Positions 10,833 through 21,730 of a stretch of DNA of 64,000 nt are shown here, in pieces. The notes under the pieces are model-generated. The model was not told the origin of the DNA. It worked only from the letters and a program-made list of their open reading frames with translations, and searched no databases. Source of the stretch: Cristatella mucedo (lineage: Eukaryota > Bryozoa > Phylactolaemata > Cristatellidae); the NCBI GenBank assembly GCA_009760855.2, contig WPIO01000003.1:1037001-1101000 (forward strand). Direction: 5' to 3'. The translations under genes were made by a program, and so were the position numbers. Position 1 is the stretch's first letter. Each line of letters starts with the position of its first letter.

Positions 10833-11049
10833 GGCCCGTCTCTCCGTCCCCTCCGTGGATGCATGCAAATGTTGTACCACAGCGCTCGCTCCCACTCTCA
10901 CCGCTCAGCCACTCAGCCACACTTTCCGTGAGCCCGCATTCCCCCCTTGTGTGACACTCCTCATGGCTACTCTCTCACACGGCCACGGTCCACGAGCTCG
11001 TGCTCAACTCGGACCTAGCAACCTAGCAACCAACAAAGCTGGATTCTAG
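10833..11049 (+). CDS. Possible third exon (weak)
   Basis: After an AG at 10831-10832 (CCTTCGCAG) a frame stays open to TAG at 11047-11049. It encodes a Pro/Ser/Thr/Ala-rich stretch beginning ARLSVPSVDACKCC. The phase would fit the TG|GTAGGT donor at 9697, with the joined codon reading Trp. Codon third positions are only mildly GC-biased and the acceptor is ordinary, so this may be chance. If wrong, the two-exon gene ends at 9700. Confidence 0.2.
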
Positions 11050-11579
11050 TCAAGTCCTGCTGCTGGAGACTTACTGTGCCAGCGGTTCAAGCTCACAAGC
11101 TAGGCGGCTTGCCGCTCATTGCCGAACCACTTTAACAAAACGCTTCTTAGCAGCTCCTGAACTAACATCCTCTGCCGGAAACGCAGCATACTGTAACGCA
11201 TTAAGCAAAGAATGCTTTATTGCCACTGCCTGCATCACGTTGACAAGTCTCAACAGAGCTGGAGAAGAGTCGGACCAGGACAAGCGAGTCACGAGACTGT
11301 TGGCGGCTGCGGACGGTGCGATTGGTGCACCACTACCTGGAAGAAACTAGATGAGTAAACGCTTTCTGCCCATAAGATACAGAGGACCACAGCTGTACTG
11401 TACCAGCGGTAGCGTGTTCAGCTCACTCGTTCAACGCCCGAAAGTGCAGCTGCTGACCATCGCTCTGCCAACCTGTAACCACTTAGGTCGTGGGATCGGC
11501 TCTGCTGCGCATGGAACACGCCCGGGTAGTAAATTAACATGGAAAATTCCGAGAACGTAATCGCTTTCTTAGCAGTTTA
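11050..11579. other. No recognisable gene
   Basis: Moderately GC-rich sequence with short open frames (for example 11351-11560 plus) lacking any recognisable motif or splice context. Confidence 0.4.
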
Positions 11580-11765
11580 ATTTTGCTGCAAAGGGAACCA
11601 CGTTCTAATGGTTAGTGGCAGTGGCTAGCTGACAACAAGCCTAACTTAACAGATGACACGTACCGGGTGAGCATGCAGATATGCTTAGTGATTAGTGGCA
11701 GCACGCCCAAAGACAGCGTGCATAAGCACACAAAGGACGAAGCACATGGGCCGACTAATAGAAAT
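11580..11765 (-). mobile_element. LINE 3' UTR fragment
   Basis: On the minus strand it matches the conserved LINE 3' UTR: TGCTGCAAAGGGAA, the GGTGAGCATGCAGAT block, TTAGTGGCAGCACGC, the GTGCATAAGCACA block and GGACGAA. It lacks the terminal hairpin and ATT tail. Confidence 0.75.
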
Positions 11766-11854
11766 TAAGTTTTCTTAATTTGCTTACAAATTAAATGTGT
11801 ACTTATGCTAGGTTTAATTCATAAAAGCTATTTATCACGTTCAACCATTGATTT

Positions 11855-11955
11855 TGATATATATATATATATATATCAGAATATATATATATATAGATAT
11901 ATAGATCAGAATATATATATATATATATACCATATTATATATATATATTTATATA
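11855..11955. repeat. (TA)n microsatellite cluster
   Basis: Three TA runs are separated by AGATATATAGATCAGA and CATAT interruptions. This is simple sequence only. Confidence 0.95.
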
Positions 11956-11994
11956 AATAAACTATTTGTTCAGCGCCCTAAGAGAACGAAATGC

Positions 11995-12384
11995 CTACTC
12001 AAGCGCTCCACATATGCCACAGGGCTCGAGCTCACGATCTTGGGGCAAATATATTCGCCTTGACCTTGATCAATTGGAGTACCATAACCACTGGCCCTAA
12101 TACTAAAATTTCAGGAACTGCAAATTATCCCATTGGCTTTCGCTCACACTCTTGCCGATTTAGCATGCTCAGTTTCATTCTAGCCTGGCATTGCTTTTTC
12201 GTGACTCTCATCCGATCCCCTAAGTCGCAACTCCGAACGCGACCAAAGGAGAAACAGAGGAGAGGACTAAAGAGAACAGGAAGTTAGGGTACGGTGGGGC
12301 TGCTTAACGGAACCCACGTGAAAGTTGCCGTTTCTAGCTTCGATGGAATCTTTGCTGGCTGTTGGTGCGTTTTATTCCTACATA
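11995..12384. other. No recognisable feature
   Basis: Short open frames only. The 98-codon plus frame at 11991-12287 shows no motif, and its codon usage matches the flanks. Confidence 0.4.
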
Positions 12385-12462
12385 ATAATATCAATAGTAT
12401 GTTTGCATAGCACCCTCAGAAAACATTTTTTTCTAGGCAAAACAGATGCGTTGTAAGCTTTA
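12385..12462 (-). mobile_element. Decayed LINE 3' tail
   Basis: TAATAATATCAATAGTATG, then GCACCCTCAGAAAAC and TTTCTAGGC, follow the order of the minus-strand LINE terminus (ATT tail, then hairpin), with the stem heavily mutated. Confidence 0.6.
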
Positions 12463-12745
12463 TAAGCAATCGTAGCAGTTTCGTGAGAGGCGACCGTTGC
12501 TTTAGAGGCCTCATCCTCATCTTCTTGTTTACAATAACAACATAATGGTACGGCAGTAGGTTCATTAAAAAAGTCCACCATGCTCAGATGTCTTCTGCGT
12601 TCAGAATCACTATTTCAATGAATCTATTGTCGTAGAGCAGCAAACATTTGCCATTTTTATCATTGGATTCTCGCGGGGGGGGGGAGGGGGCTGGTGGTTC
12701 GCGTGACTCAGTTCTCTCGAATCATCTCTCTTTAGGCATTTTCAG

Positions 12746-13111
12746 AGCGACTCTTTTCATGTCGCTCGCCATGTCGACTCGACTCTGCGAACCATTCGTC
12801 AGTCATCCAGTCGCCTGAGGATTCAAATGCTTGACCTTGAGGGAGTTTGCTTGGTCACGTGGTGGATGGCGATCTGCGCCGGAAGGCAGGTTTCTTGCAT
12901 GGAGCAGACGGTTGTGCGACACACGAGTCGAAAGAAGTTAAGAAGTTCAGCGCCAGTCAGCTGCCCTGTTCTCGAGCAAGCTCTTGACTTCTTTGCAGCC
13001 ACGCGAGATCCTTCTATAACTATTCAACCCGCCACCGCCATTTTTCCAATTGCGTTCGTGGACTCAGCTGCATCTTTTTTTGTCAGCAGTCCGACGCTGC
13101 TCTGTGTTTGC
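12746..13111 (+). CDS. Possible exon, unrecognised (weak)
   Basis: A good acceptor (TCTCTCTTTAGGCATTTTCAG) precedes a frame that stays open for about 122 codons to TAG. It contains the ATG at 12827 (MLDLEGVCLVTWWMAICAGR) and a run of Arg/Lys/Ser and Cys residues. Third positions are GC-leaning up to about 13010 and then look random. A real exon would probably end earlier. No domain is recognised, and it could be chance. Confidence 0.2.
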
Positions 13112-13520
13112 TAGTCACTTCCGAGGCAGCTGTGATTCCGGAACGCCAGCAACCCGGCGAGGCAAATTGCTCGCTCGTGTCTCTGCCGGGTGATCGAGCC
13201 GACCATTCACCGTACCAGTTATTTGCCACGAGCAGCACGGTAAATGATGGATTCGCTTAAAAATTACAGTCAGTAGATCTGAAATCGTAGCGCTTCGCGT
13301 TTCACCTAGATTTAGGCTTTGAATTCGTAGCTTCCAGCATAAGTTCTCTTTGCAGGTCTGCGAAAATCATTGACATGCACAATGAATTGTAATCGTGATG
13401 CAACTTTTTAGCTCAGTGCTTAGGTTTTAATATGTATGCGTACGCCCGACCAAATTATAATGGTGCAGTTTCAATGATTGACAACAACGTAACAAAATAC
13501 ATTGATAGCTATATTAATTA
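13112..13520. other. No recognisable feature
   Basis: Single-copy-looking sequence without gene or repeat signals that I can support. Confidence 0.4.
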
Positions 13521-13521
13521 T

Positions 13522-13775
13522 GTTAATAATAGCACACTTGATGAAGCGCCCTCAGAGAACTCGATTGTGAAACTCGCAAAGTGAAACCCGATTGAATGGT
13601 GAGTTTTATCATGATTGATAAACAACATGAATAACATGGCTAGAGGAGACATGCACAGGATCAGCATGCAAGTGTGGTTAGTATCAGCATGCACCGTGCC
13701 AGCACGCATAAGCACATACAAGACGAATCACAGGGACCCACTGAATGCCTTCCTAAATAAGTGCGTTTTTTGTGG
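13522..13775 (-). mobile_element. LINE 3' end fragment
   Basis: The minus-strand order is clear: TTAATAATAG tail, GAAGCGCCCTCAGAGAACTC hairpin half (the partner half is deleted), ATTGAATGGTGAG, GACATGCACAGGATCAGC, AGCACGCATAAGCACAT, GACGAATCACAGGGACCCAC. It breaks off after the ACTGAATGCC/CCTAAATAAGTG segment. Confidence 0.88.
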
Positions 13776-14734
13776 AAGCTACGTTCTGCTCGACTTGATT
13801 GTAGCAAGTAGGAATATATAGCATAAGAGCCAGTTGCATAAGACGGGCTGCGGTGCTGCGAGCCAACGCATGGCGTGCCTCCAGTGCAGTGTCTCCTCCT
13901 TGCTAAGAAAAAGCAACTACCGTCACACCCATTGTTATTTGTGGACGTCGGCGACAAAAAAGAACTGCGTCCGTTCAGCATGCACGATTCATCAAGCATA
14001 ATTCATCAACCAGATTCCCCATTCGTCATTCATTCGTAACGTCTTCTCTGCATTTTGGCAAGCAACCCGTGGATGTCCTGACGGCTTCATACGCAATCTC
14101 GCTTTTTTCTTCTCGGAAATCTTGCGTTGCTTGTAGCTTTGCTTGCCACGATCTCCACCTCGGCTCTGTCCTCACGACACCTAATTAGGAGAGCACTGCC
14201 GAGGTCGCACGAGGACCAGTAGCTCAAGAGTGAATTACTTGCCAAATAGATTTTTACTCTAGGTTTGACTCTATCATGAGCTGCTGAAGTGATTTTTACA
14301 GCTGCTTGAATGCCTGTAGATTTGTCTCGCGTCAAATATTTAATGGAGGAATGTCAAGAAAACACTTATGCACTTTTTCCGACCATCGAATATGTGTTTA
14401 GGGTTTTTCGAAAGACAAATGTTTTAGCGCTGGGATCGGAAGATCTGACGACTTATGCACCAAAGAAACAATGGATATGCAAACCATCTCTAACCGGATG
14501 AAAACAAGAAGCAACAGATTTACAAATAAAAAACAGCAATCTCTGCATCATATGCAACTCGTATCCAAACTTTTTAAACGTACGTCGCGATACAAGCTCG
14601 AAGCTTGTTGAGGTGCAGTCTTGTGATTTTTATGCAGCTTTATTGCCAAGGTTTTCCTATATCCGATATGCTTTCGTGCGGAGTTGACAGTGTATAAAAT
14701 AATGTTTAAATAGTACATACGGTATATGAAGAAT
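13776..14734. other. No recognisable gene
   Basis: The short frames on both strands (for example 13661-13999 minus and 14087-14335 minus) have no recognisable motif. AT content rises towards the microsatellite at the right end. Confidence 0.45.
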
Positions 14735-14992
14735 AATTGTGGATATATATATTTATATATAGAATAAAGGTTTCAAATATAGTGCATATACACACGTATA
14801 TATATATATATGTGTATATTATTTATGTATACATATATATATAAGACGATATTTATATCTAATCCATAAATTTATATATGCAAATTGCAATGCATAATAT
14901 TGTATAGTGTATTAACTATAGACATATATATATATATGTATGTATATATATATATATATAATATACATATATATATATATTGTGTTATATTT
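14735..14992. repeat. AT-rich (TA)n cluster
   Basis: Several TATATATA runs with GTGTAT and CATACACACG interruptions, repeated four to five times over 250 bp. No gene. Confidence 0.9.
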
Positions 14993-15282
14993 GCAGTCAG
15001 CCCCAGACTTACCGAAAGGATAGGGACCAATTAGCTGGTTTATGTAAATAATTAGCAAAACCTATCGTAAGTCGCATTTTCGTAAGTCGAGAACGGTATA
15101 TGATAAGTTCTACTATGAGCCTTCAGTACCCAAAATGCATAGCTGTCAGGCATAATTTCCTACCTACGCTTTGCGCCATTGTCGCTCTTACTGTACTCCT
15201 GCCGGTAGTCCAGAGCGTATTTCTTAGCGCTCGTTCGACGAATCACTCGAGCCTAAGTTAAAGGTCAAGGCTGACTCCATTA

Positions 15283-15420
15283 GCTTTATTTATATAGCGT
15301 CAGAAGAGTCTGACCGGTTGCAACCTCCACTTGCAGTGAGCAATAAAGTATCAATCGCTGCAAGACTCGAACCCACGACCTCGGTATCGTGAAGAATGAG
15401 CACTAAAGCCCGGGGCTAAG
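15283..15420 (-). mobile_element. Diverged tRNA-derived SINE
   Basis: The minus strand carries the B-box region GGGTTCGAGTCTTGC after CGATACCGAGGTCGT, and a tail half resembling CGCTATATAAATAAAGC. It aligns with the SINE family but the central palindrome is degraded. A free tRNA gene is unlikely because the cloverleaf 5' half is missing. Confidence 0.65.
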
Positions 15421-16100
15421 AACTTATGCCCAGTGAAACGTGAGCTTACATCACTTTACGAGTCTTGTATCGCACGCGTTGCGTGCGATTTCCCGGCTCG
15501 GCGAGTGATTAGAGGCACTCTGGGTCTTGTTCCGCATGTATGCATATAGCGAAGACAAAAAACATTATTTTTCAGTTTTAAGCGGATTCATAAAGTACTA
15601 TGACTGCCTGATAACGTGAGATACAAAGAAAAATCACTCAACAAATTTCACTTTTCTCAGAAAGGTGGCCTTGAGAAACGCACACTGGACTGGCGAGCAC
15701 TCCGTACTGACGCGAATATTGAGCGGCTCTTTCTACGCGTAGCGAAAAACTTTACTGGTGGAAAATAGAGAACATTCCAAATATTGACGCCTCGTGACTC
15801 ATTCTTCCACTTTTTGTTGAATTATGAGAGTGTGAGGCGGAATAGATTTCTTTATAAACTGTTTTCTCGTCGCGGCATAGTTTTCTAGTCTTCGCTCACT
15901 TTGCGATTTTGTTATTTTTCACGTCCTTCGCCGGCGAAATTTTCAAACTTTACCATTTTTAGTAATTTCTCGCTTTCGGTCATGCTTAAATCAAATTAAA
16001 TTTATTTTAAATTGTAGCTGTGAGTTCGGTCATTCGCACTCACATTCGCACGGGCTGTCCTCCAATTGATCTGATCAGTACCGGCTAGCATATCTGCCGT
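15421..16100. other. No recognisable gene
   Basis: No supported feature; mixed sequence between a SINE and the ORF at 16131. Confidence 0.4.
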
Positions 16101-16130
16101 AACTTTTATTTAAGGCACGCCGGATGCACT

Positions 16131-16472
16131 ATGGACGTTTATCGGTCGCTTTCTTCTTGGATGGCATATCATGTCAGAGAAATGCCCGAACTCAGCAAAT
16201 GGTGTAGCTTCTGGGAGAAGGTCGAGTGCATTGCTAAGGCAACGGAGCTGTATGCAAAGCGGCATAAATCTACGCTCGGCGAGCGAGCTTGGGTCACACT
16301 GGCTGGGCAGGAAGAATCGATCCGGCATATTGGAAGAACTGTAGATAGCGAGGGGGCGGTTCTGCTTAGTGAACTTGAGCGAAGTGTTGCAATCGCTCAC
16401 GTGCAGAACGGCATCAACATTTCGTGGTTTGAAGTCCGTCACTTCTGCACACAAGCGTTTGTGGTTGGTTGA
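16131..16472 (+). CDS. Unrecognised 113-residue protein or single exon
   Basis: An ATG in good context (GCACTATGG) opens a 113-codon frame beginning MDVYRSLSSWMAYHVREM and running through ELSKWCSFWEKVECIAKATE, LGERAWVTLAGQEESIRHIG and LLSELERSVAIAHV to TGA. Third positions are clearly richer in G/C than the flanks. Residues 15-60 and 85-100 look like amphipathic helices. There is no signal peptide or known motif. The opposite strand is also open across the same span (16110-16598), extended into a minisatellite, and could in principle be the coding strand. I prefer plus because of the start context and residue make-up. Confidence 0.4.
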   Translation: MDVYRSLSSWMAYHVREMPELSKWCSFWEKVECIAKATELYAKRHKSTLGERAWVTLAGQEESIRHIGRTVDSEGAVLLSELERSVAIAHVQNGINISWFEVRHFCTQAFVVG

Positions 16473-16504
16473 GTCGCCAATTTTGGCCGCAAGCTGCTCG
16501 CAGC

Positions 16505-16616
16505 ACACTGGCAGGCACATGGCACATGGCACATTGGCATGGACATGGCACATGGCACATTGGCAGGCACATGGCACATTGGCAGGCACATGGCACATGG
16601 CACATTGGCAGGCACA
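16505..16616 (+). repeat. Minisatellite of GGCACATGGCACATTGGCA units
   Basis: Blocks GGCACAT, GGCACATTGGCAGGCACAT and a GGACAT variant alternate in 12-26 bp periods over about 110 bp, starting 33 bases after the stop of the upstream ORF. The Cys/His/Pro-rich minus frame is a product of the repeat. Confidence 0.9.
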
Positions 16617-16737
16617 GCTGCCGAACTGTATGCCCTTCCGTATTAGTGGTAATAGTTGGCATCTATTCGGGCAAATGTTTGTCCACTTTAAAAAAGTGTA
16701 TGATTAAGTAGAGATAATTCAAACAGGCGCAATTTTG

Positions 16738-17022
16738 CAATAGTAATAATAGTAATGCACTTGATAAAGCGCCCTCAGAAAAATTGATTTCTCTCTGTGC
16801 GCTTTAAATTTGCTTCAAAGGGAAATGAAATTGAATGGTGAGTAATATCATGCTTGATAAACAAACGAAATGAATAATATGATTAGGGTTGACATGCACA
16901 GGGTCAGCATGCAAATGTGGTTAGCTGCAGCACGCACAGTGTCAGCACGCATTAGCACATCAAGGACGAATCACAGGAACACACTAAATGCTGTCCTAAA
17001 TAGGTGTTTCTTTTAGTTCTTT
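16738..17022 (-). mobile_element. LINE 3' end fragment
   Basis: The minus strand carries the complete terminal block: ATTACTATTATTACT tail, hairpin halves AAAGCGCCCTCAGAAAAA and TCTCTGTGCGCTTTA (mutated stem), ATTGAATGGTGAG, the GACATGCACAGGGTCAGCAT block, and CTAAATGCTGTCCTAAATAG. It ends in TTTAGTTCTTTTCA, where the coding 3' end would begin. Confidence 0.92.
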
Positions 17023-18950
17023 TCACTTTCCACTGTAAATGGAACGCTTCTCGGAGGAGTAGACTAAGCCTCGTCCACACGCTTAACATCTACTCGGCCT
17101 ACAGTTACCTAACGGAGTTGAATGCTGCCAAGCGGTCTCGTGATGACGTCCGGACTTTTCCTTTTGAGTTTTTCAATGGCCTCTTTCTCTGAATACGGCG
17201 TTGGCTGAGAAGGGCCTTCCAAGCTATGAATGTCGAATATTCTCGCACAATCTTGATGCTTCGCACTCATCAAATAAGCAGAATGTGCTAAAGCTAAAAA
17301 GTGCCTGCAAAATCATTCCAAAGTGATTAGCGTTTACTTCTGCAGTCACTGACCGCTCCACAATAAACCACCAATTGCTTCATAATGCAGATAGACGCTG
17401 AAATCGTCCAACTTAAGTGCGAGTGGCGGTGAAAATAAAACGAAAATTGAAACCAAGATCACTTAAAACCCAGCAGGATGTGCCGGAGAAATGCTAAAAT
17501 AAGACACTGGTCTTTGCGTTACAACAAGCCACTAAATGTCGCGGTCGAGCCTGGTGAGAGGGTCGAATAGTTAAAATTTGCAACTGTGACTGACTAGCAC
17601 CAGCTCAGCTGAACTTCGCAAATGCTTCATAGTTTCATGTCATTCTACAAGCTCTTCCAAAGATGAAAGTTTGGAGAAAAGTCCAACATAAAATATAAAG
17701 AGTGCAAGCTTGGCAATATCAACAATAGTCGGGAAAGTTCACCGAGGAAGGTCTTAGCAAGATCATGGCCCGGCTGCCGATGAGTGCTCGTCCCAAAGTT
17801 CCGGCGGCTGTTTGACTTCTAGCAGGCACCTGTTCGACGAGTTGGTCACGTGCCCAATGAACTGGCTGTGTACTACCTGAGAATGCGACCGGTTGACTCG
17901 ATTTGGCAATCGCCACTGGGCAGCTGCTGGGGTGATTGGAGACAAGCTGTGGCGAGCATTCCAAGCTCCTTGCAGTGAATCTTCTTTAAAATATGAAGCC
18001 CATGCGATGGATTACTGCACAGCTTGAAACGCCTTGGATCGCCAATATAGGGGATCTCAGCTAAACAGCTTGACCTAGCATACACGCATTGACCTTGACC
18101 GATGTACGCAAAAACTAGCCCGACGGGCGTTGGATGCACCTCTTCAACACGTTGCCAGGCACCAGGTCTGCACAGACTGGCCTGTCTGTAAAATTAGGAT
18201 CGGACTTCAGCAGGAGCTGCTCACGCGAAAAAGCAGAGATCGTCGTGTCACCACACTGAGTGCCCATCGGTTGGGAATGGTGTAACTGTCCGTTGAAAAC
18301 ATAATGAACCTATTTTTTTTCTTCTACAATTCACTTCTTTTCTCGAAGCAGTGGTGGCCTGTCGAAGTTGGAATTTACAGTTAAGTATTATAGCAGACCA
18401 GTACACACATTCAAAGCCTACGTTGATGAGCCTACTGCCGATGTCTAGACGTCAACACCTAGGCCAATCGTCATTTCTGATAACGAGAACATGACGACGA
18501 GCTGTTCTCCTCCGGCACAAGCGGGCAGGCACGACGCGATTGGTGAGCAACCTAGTGATGATAAGCCTAAACCGAGCTGATCCGGACAAGTTGAAGGCAT
18601 GCAACAATACGGATAGTGCGGCTTTATCTGCCAGATGAACGAATATTCATAGTATCAGGCAGCAACTTTCAATACCTGGGACCACAAAATAATGAAATCA
18701 GATTTTAAGCTCTTACGTGATAGGTTTGGGACCATGGAAATCGAATAAAGGGGCCACTCTGAGTTTTAAAAACAGGCAGCGAAACAGCTACAAAGCCCCT
18801 GGCCACAAAATGAAGTTTGAAAGGATGTAATGCACCTGACCGACAAATGCAGTTGGCTGCACCCAAATCGCAGCAGATTAACGATACTCTAGAACCGATC
18901 AGAAAACTTGAAGCAAGAGCTAGACGACGCGTGCGCGCACAATCACTTTC
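17023..18950. other. No recognisable gene
   Basis: About 1.9 kb with short frames only. Around 18835-18915 an ATGCAGTTGGCTGCAC and AGATTAACGATACTCTAGAA pattern loosely resembles 31640-31690. This may be an old dispersed repeat, too degraded to classify. Confidence 0.4.
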
Positions 18951-18954
18951 GGCT

Positions 18955-19135
18955 GCCTGGCTTGCTAGCTCGACCATCCCACCCCCACACCAGCGCCGCC
19001 CCTCTACTGCAAAGCCAACCAGCTCTGTAGAGAGTGCTATCCTGGGAGGGCAGACAGATAGTGGAGAGAGCTAAGCTGGGTTGGCACGGCTGCACTTGGC
19101 TTGCAGCTTGCACCTGGAGCAGCGATCTTTCAATC
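18955..19135 (+). repeat. Dispersed repeat, copy 1 of a pair
   Basis: It shares AAGCCAACCAGCTCTGTA, GAGAGCGATGCTGGGA-like, GTGGAGAG, AGCTGGGT, GGCTGCAC and GGCTTG in order with 19645-19812, about 690 bp downstream in the same orientation. No coding motif was seen. Confidence 0.7.
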
Positions 19136-19644
19136 GACAAGACTCTTTCAATATCCACATACGAAGGAAACTGTCAATAGTAAGAATGATCATGTGAGTT
19201 TCAGTCCCTTATTGGTCTCTAACTCGTTGACCAATGCGTGACTCAAGTCCCTGCCGGTGTGCTTGGACGTCGCAGCATTGCATATTACAGCCATCGCTTG
19301 TGCAGAGTGTCGACGCGCTTTAATATTCGCCTCCAGGGAATCTACAGCTTGGCTTGTTCTGAGCTCCCACTGTAGACCTGAACATTTTTCGGCTTCTGCC
19401 ACGAGCAAAGAGTGCTTGCCGGCTCCTACCCTGAAAAGAAAAAAGGTTCTCCTGGGCGTAACTGCTCAATATCTCCAAAGTCGTAAACACTTTGTAGGAT
19501 GACATCATAACCCTCTTGCCTGAACGAATCTCCTTCGTAGCCTCTGCGGGCAGCATTGTTCCCCTGCCTCTCCAAGTCAACTATGGCGCTCGTAAGTTCT
19601 AGATGGTAGGCAGGTTGTGCAGGACTAAAACCACAAGGCAAGCA

Positions 19645-19812
19645 TGCTGCAGGTTCCCACCACCACCTCCGCCCCATCAAATGCGAAGCCAACCAGCTCT
19701 GTACAAAGAGCGATGCTGGGAAAGCAGCGAGACAGAAGTGGAGAGGGTTCAGCTGGGTGAGCATGGCTGCACCCGGCTTGAAGCTTGCTACTCGAGCAAG
19801 CAACGATGATAC
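19645..19812 (+). repeat. Dispersed repeat, copy 2 of a pair
   Basis: Direct copy of 18955-19135, moderately diverged. It runs straight into the 5' boundary of the LINE fragment at 19810. Confidence 0.7.
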
Positions 19813-20478
19813 CCAAATTGGCTCGGCCAGCATTTCTCCTGTTTAATCAGCTCAAAATCTAGGTGTCATGTTCCAAAGTGACCTCGCGTTAGACGACCAC
19901 ATCAGCTCAAAGTCAAATCTGCCTACTTTCAGCTACATAACACTGCTTAAATTCGGGCTTGTTTAGATAAGGATACCACGTCCAAGTTGGTCCATTCATT
20001 CGTGACATCCCGTCTTGAATTCTGCAACTCACTGCCTGCTGGCCTACCGGCATGTGCAGTCAGGTGATTACAGCTGGTGCGAAACTCTGCAGCTAGTCTT
20101 GTCTGTCGTGAGCATCGCAATAGCCACATCACACCACTTCTCGCCGACCTGCACTGGCTACCAGTCAAAAGCGCATCGACTACAAGGTTTCGCTTACTTT
20201 TAGGTCACTTCATTCTTTGGCTCCAGCCTATCTCTCAGATATACTCCCCCACCAGGCCAAGCATTGCACCACTCGCTTTTCGGAATCCAACAGTTTACAA
20301 ATACCTCGTACAAACCTCAAATCCCTTGGAGACCGTGCATTTATCTCGTATGCTCCCGAAGCCCGGAACTCACTCCCGACTTGCTTCGGAACATCCTGAC
20401 TTGACCACATTTAAAAAGAACTTAAAAACACACCTATTTAGGACAGCATTTAGTGGGTACCTGTGATTCGTCTGATTC
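19810..20478 (+). mobile_element. CR1/L2-like LINE fragment, thumb and C-terminal region
   Basis: Plus-strand equivalent of the RT C-terminal region. DNA at 19855-19910 matches the ARNLDVIFQSDLSLDDHIS segment, and 20015-20466 covers CNSLLAGLPACAVRRLQLV-like, HITPLLADLHWLPVK, LAPAYLSDILPHQAKHCTT and DLTTFKKNLKTHLF. At least two frameshifts split it. The 3' UTR and tail are missing; homology stops after GTGGGTACCTGTGATTCGTC. Confidence 0.92.
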
Positions 20479-21426
20479 TCTCGCGTTTTTAAAGCAAATA
20501 GGACTCCTATCGCACTCGCTTGCCCCTGCAGGCGCCGCAGCATTACCTGCCACGTGGTATAAGGGAGTACGAGATTAGTAGGGTCAGCACGAGATCAAGC
20601 AACCTGCCAGGAGCCAGGCTCTTGGATCACGTTGGTGTATTCAAGGACTCCTCAGTTTGTAAAAAACCCTACCTGTCACATGGAAACTTCCACTCACAGT
20701 GAAGGGACTCGGTGAACTAGTGGAGCTAAACATTTAGCGAACAAATAGAGCCTACAAAACGTTGCAGCTACTTCGGATTAGGTGAGAAGAGGCCGACGCT
20801 TTGGGTTGTACGAAAAAAATGAATTTAATTACCTCAGTAAGTAGTACAAACAAAAAGTTGATAATTTGATACGCTGACAGGCAGAAGGACCGACCAATGC
20901 TACACCACCAGGCCAGTCTATTCAGCTTACCCTGCCAACTCAGCTGCCTTCACGGACGAGCATTAGCAGAACATCCCAGAAACCATTCGGCAGCAGGTGT
21001 CGTGGCCGTTACAGCAACAACATGAGCGGCAGAAGCCTCTCAGCAAATGCACACGGTGAGAGCATTGCCGTCAGTTCAGGAGGGGAGGGTGTGGCACCAC
21101 CAGCAAGAGATGTTGCAATCACGGATGCAGGGGCACGGAAAAGAGAGCAACATTCTGATATTGCTCGGCTAATTCCTCAGGAATGACTTACTCGAACTTT
21201 AGAAGCAAATCCGCAAGCATATTCAGTTGATCAAAAGCTCAACGATGCAGCTACAGTAGGCTCACAGAATGTGACAGGTCGACGCCCATAGAAAAGCCAG
21301 GGGACTCATGTCAGTGTTATGCAATAGGACCAAGCAAGCATTGCGAACGCACGAGCAACTTACTCAGAACTGAAGATCTTATGCACAGCACATGCAGGAC
21401 GAGCAACCACTGGAACTGATGAGCAA

Positions 21427-21708
21427 TGTTGTGTGTGCCTGTTGCTTCTCGGCCACTGGAGTGTGCCCTGCTCTCGGCAGGTGGTTGGGCAGTTGGCTCG
21501 GTGCGGCCTTTGATGTGGGTGGGTGGCCCACCACGGTGGCTCACCAGGCATGCACTCCCTTATCTGTGGTGAGTCAGTCCCTAGCTCATATATGTACCCG
21601 CTGGGGGAATAGAGATTTGAGTCTCTTCACTGCTCACGTTCGCCCGCTCGTGTCTTCGTGTCTCTGTGAGACTCCAATTTCGCTGCTGCAGCCAGAGACA
21701 CAGTAACA
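21427..21708 (+). repeat. 5' LTR
   Basis: It begins TGTTGTGTGTGCCTGTTGC and ends CAGAGACACAGTAACA, giving TG...CA ends. It aligns with the 3' LTR along its length. It carries CTCATATATG as a possible TATA region and GGGGAATAGAG where the 3' LTR has a polyadenylation signal. Confidence 0.92.
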
Positions 21709-21715
21709 TAACAAC

Positions 21716-21730
21716 TGGTAGCAGAGATGG
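21716..21730 (+). promoter_or_regulatory. Primer-binding site for initiator-Met tRNA
   Basis: TGGTAGCAGAGATGG begins eight bases after the 5' LTR. It is complementary to the 3' end of animal initiator methionine tRNA, except for one missing G after GCAGAG. This would prime minus-strand DNA synthesis. The gag ATG overlaps it. Confidence 0.85.
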
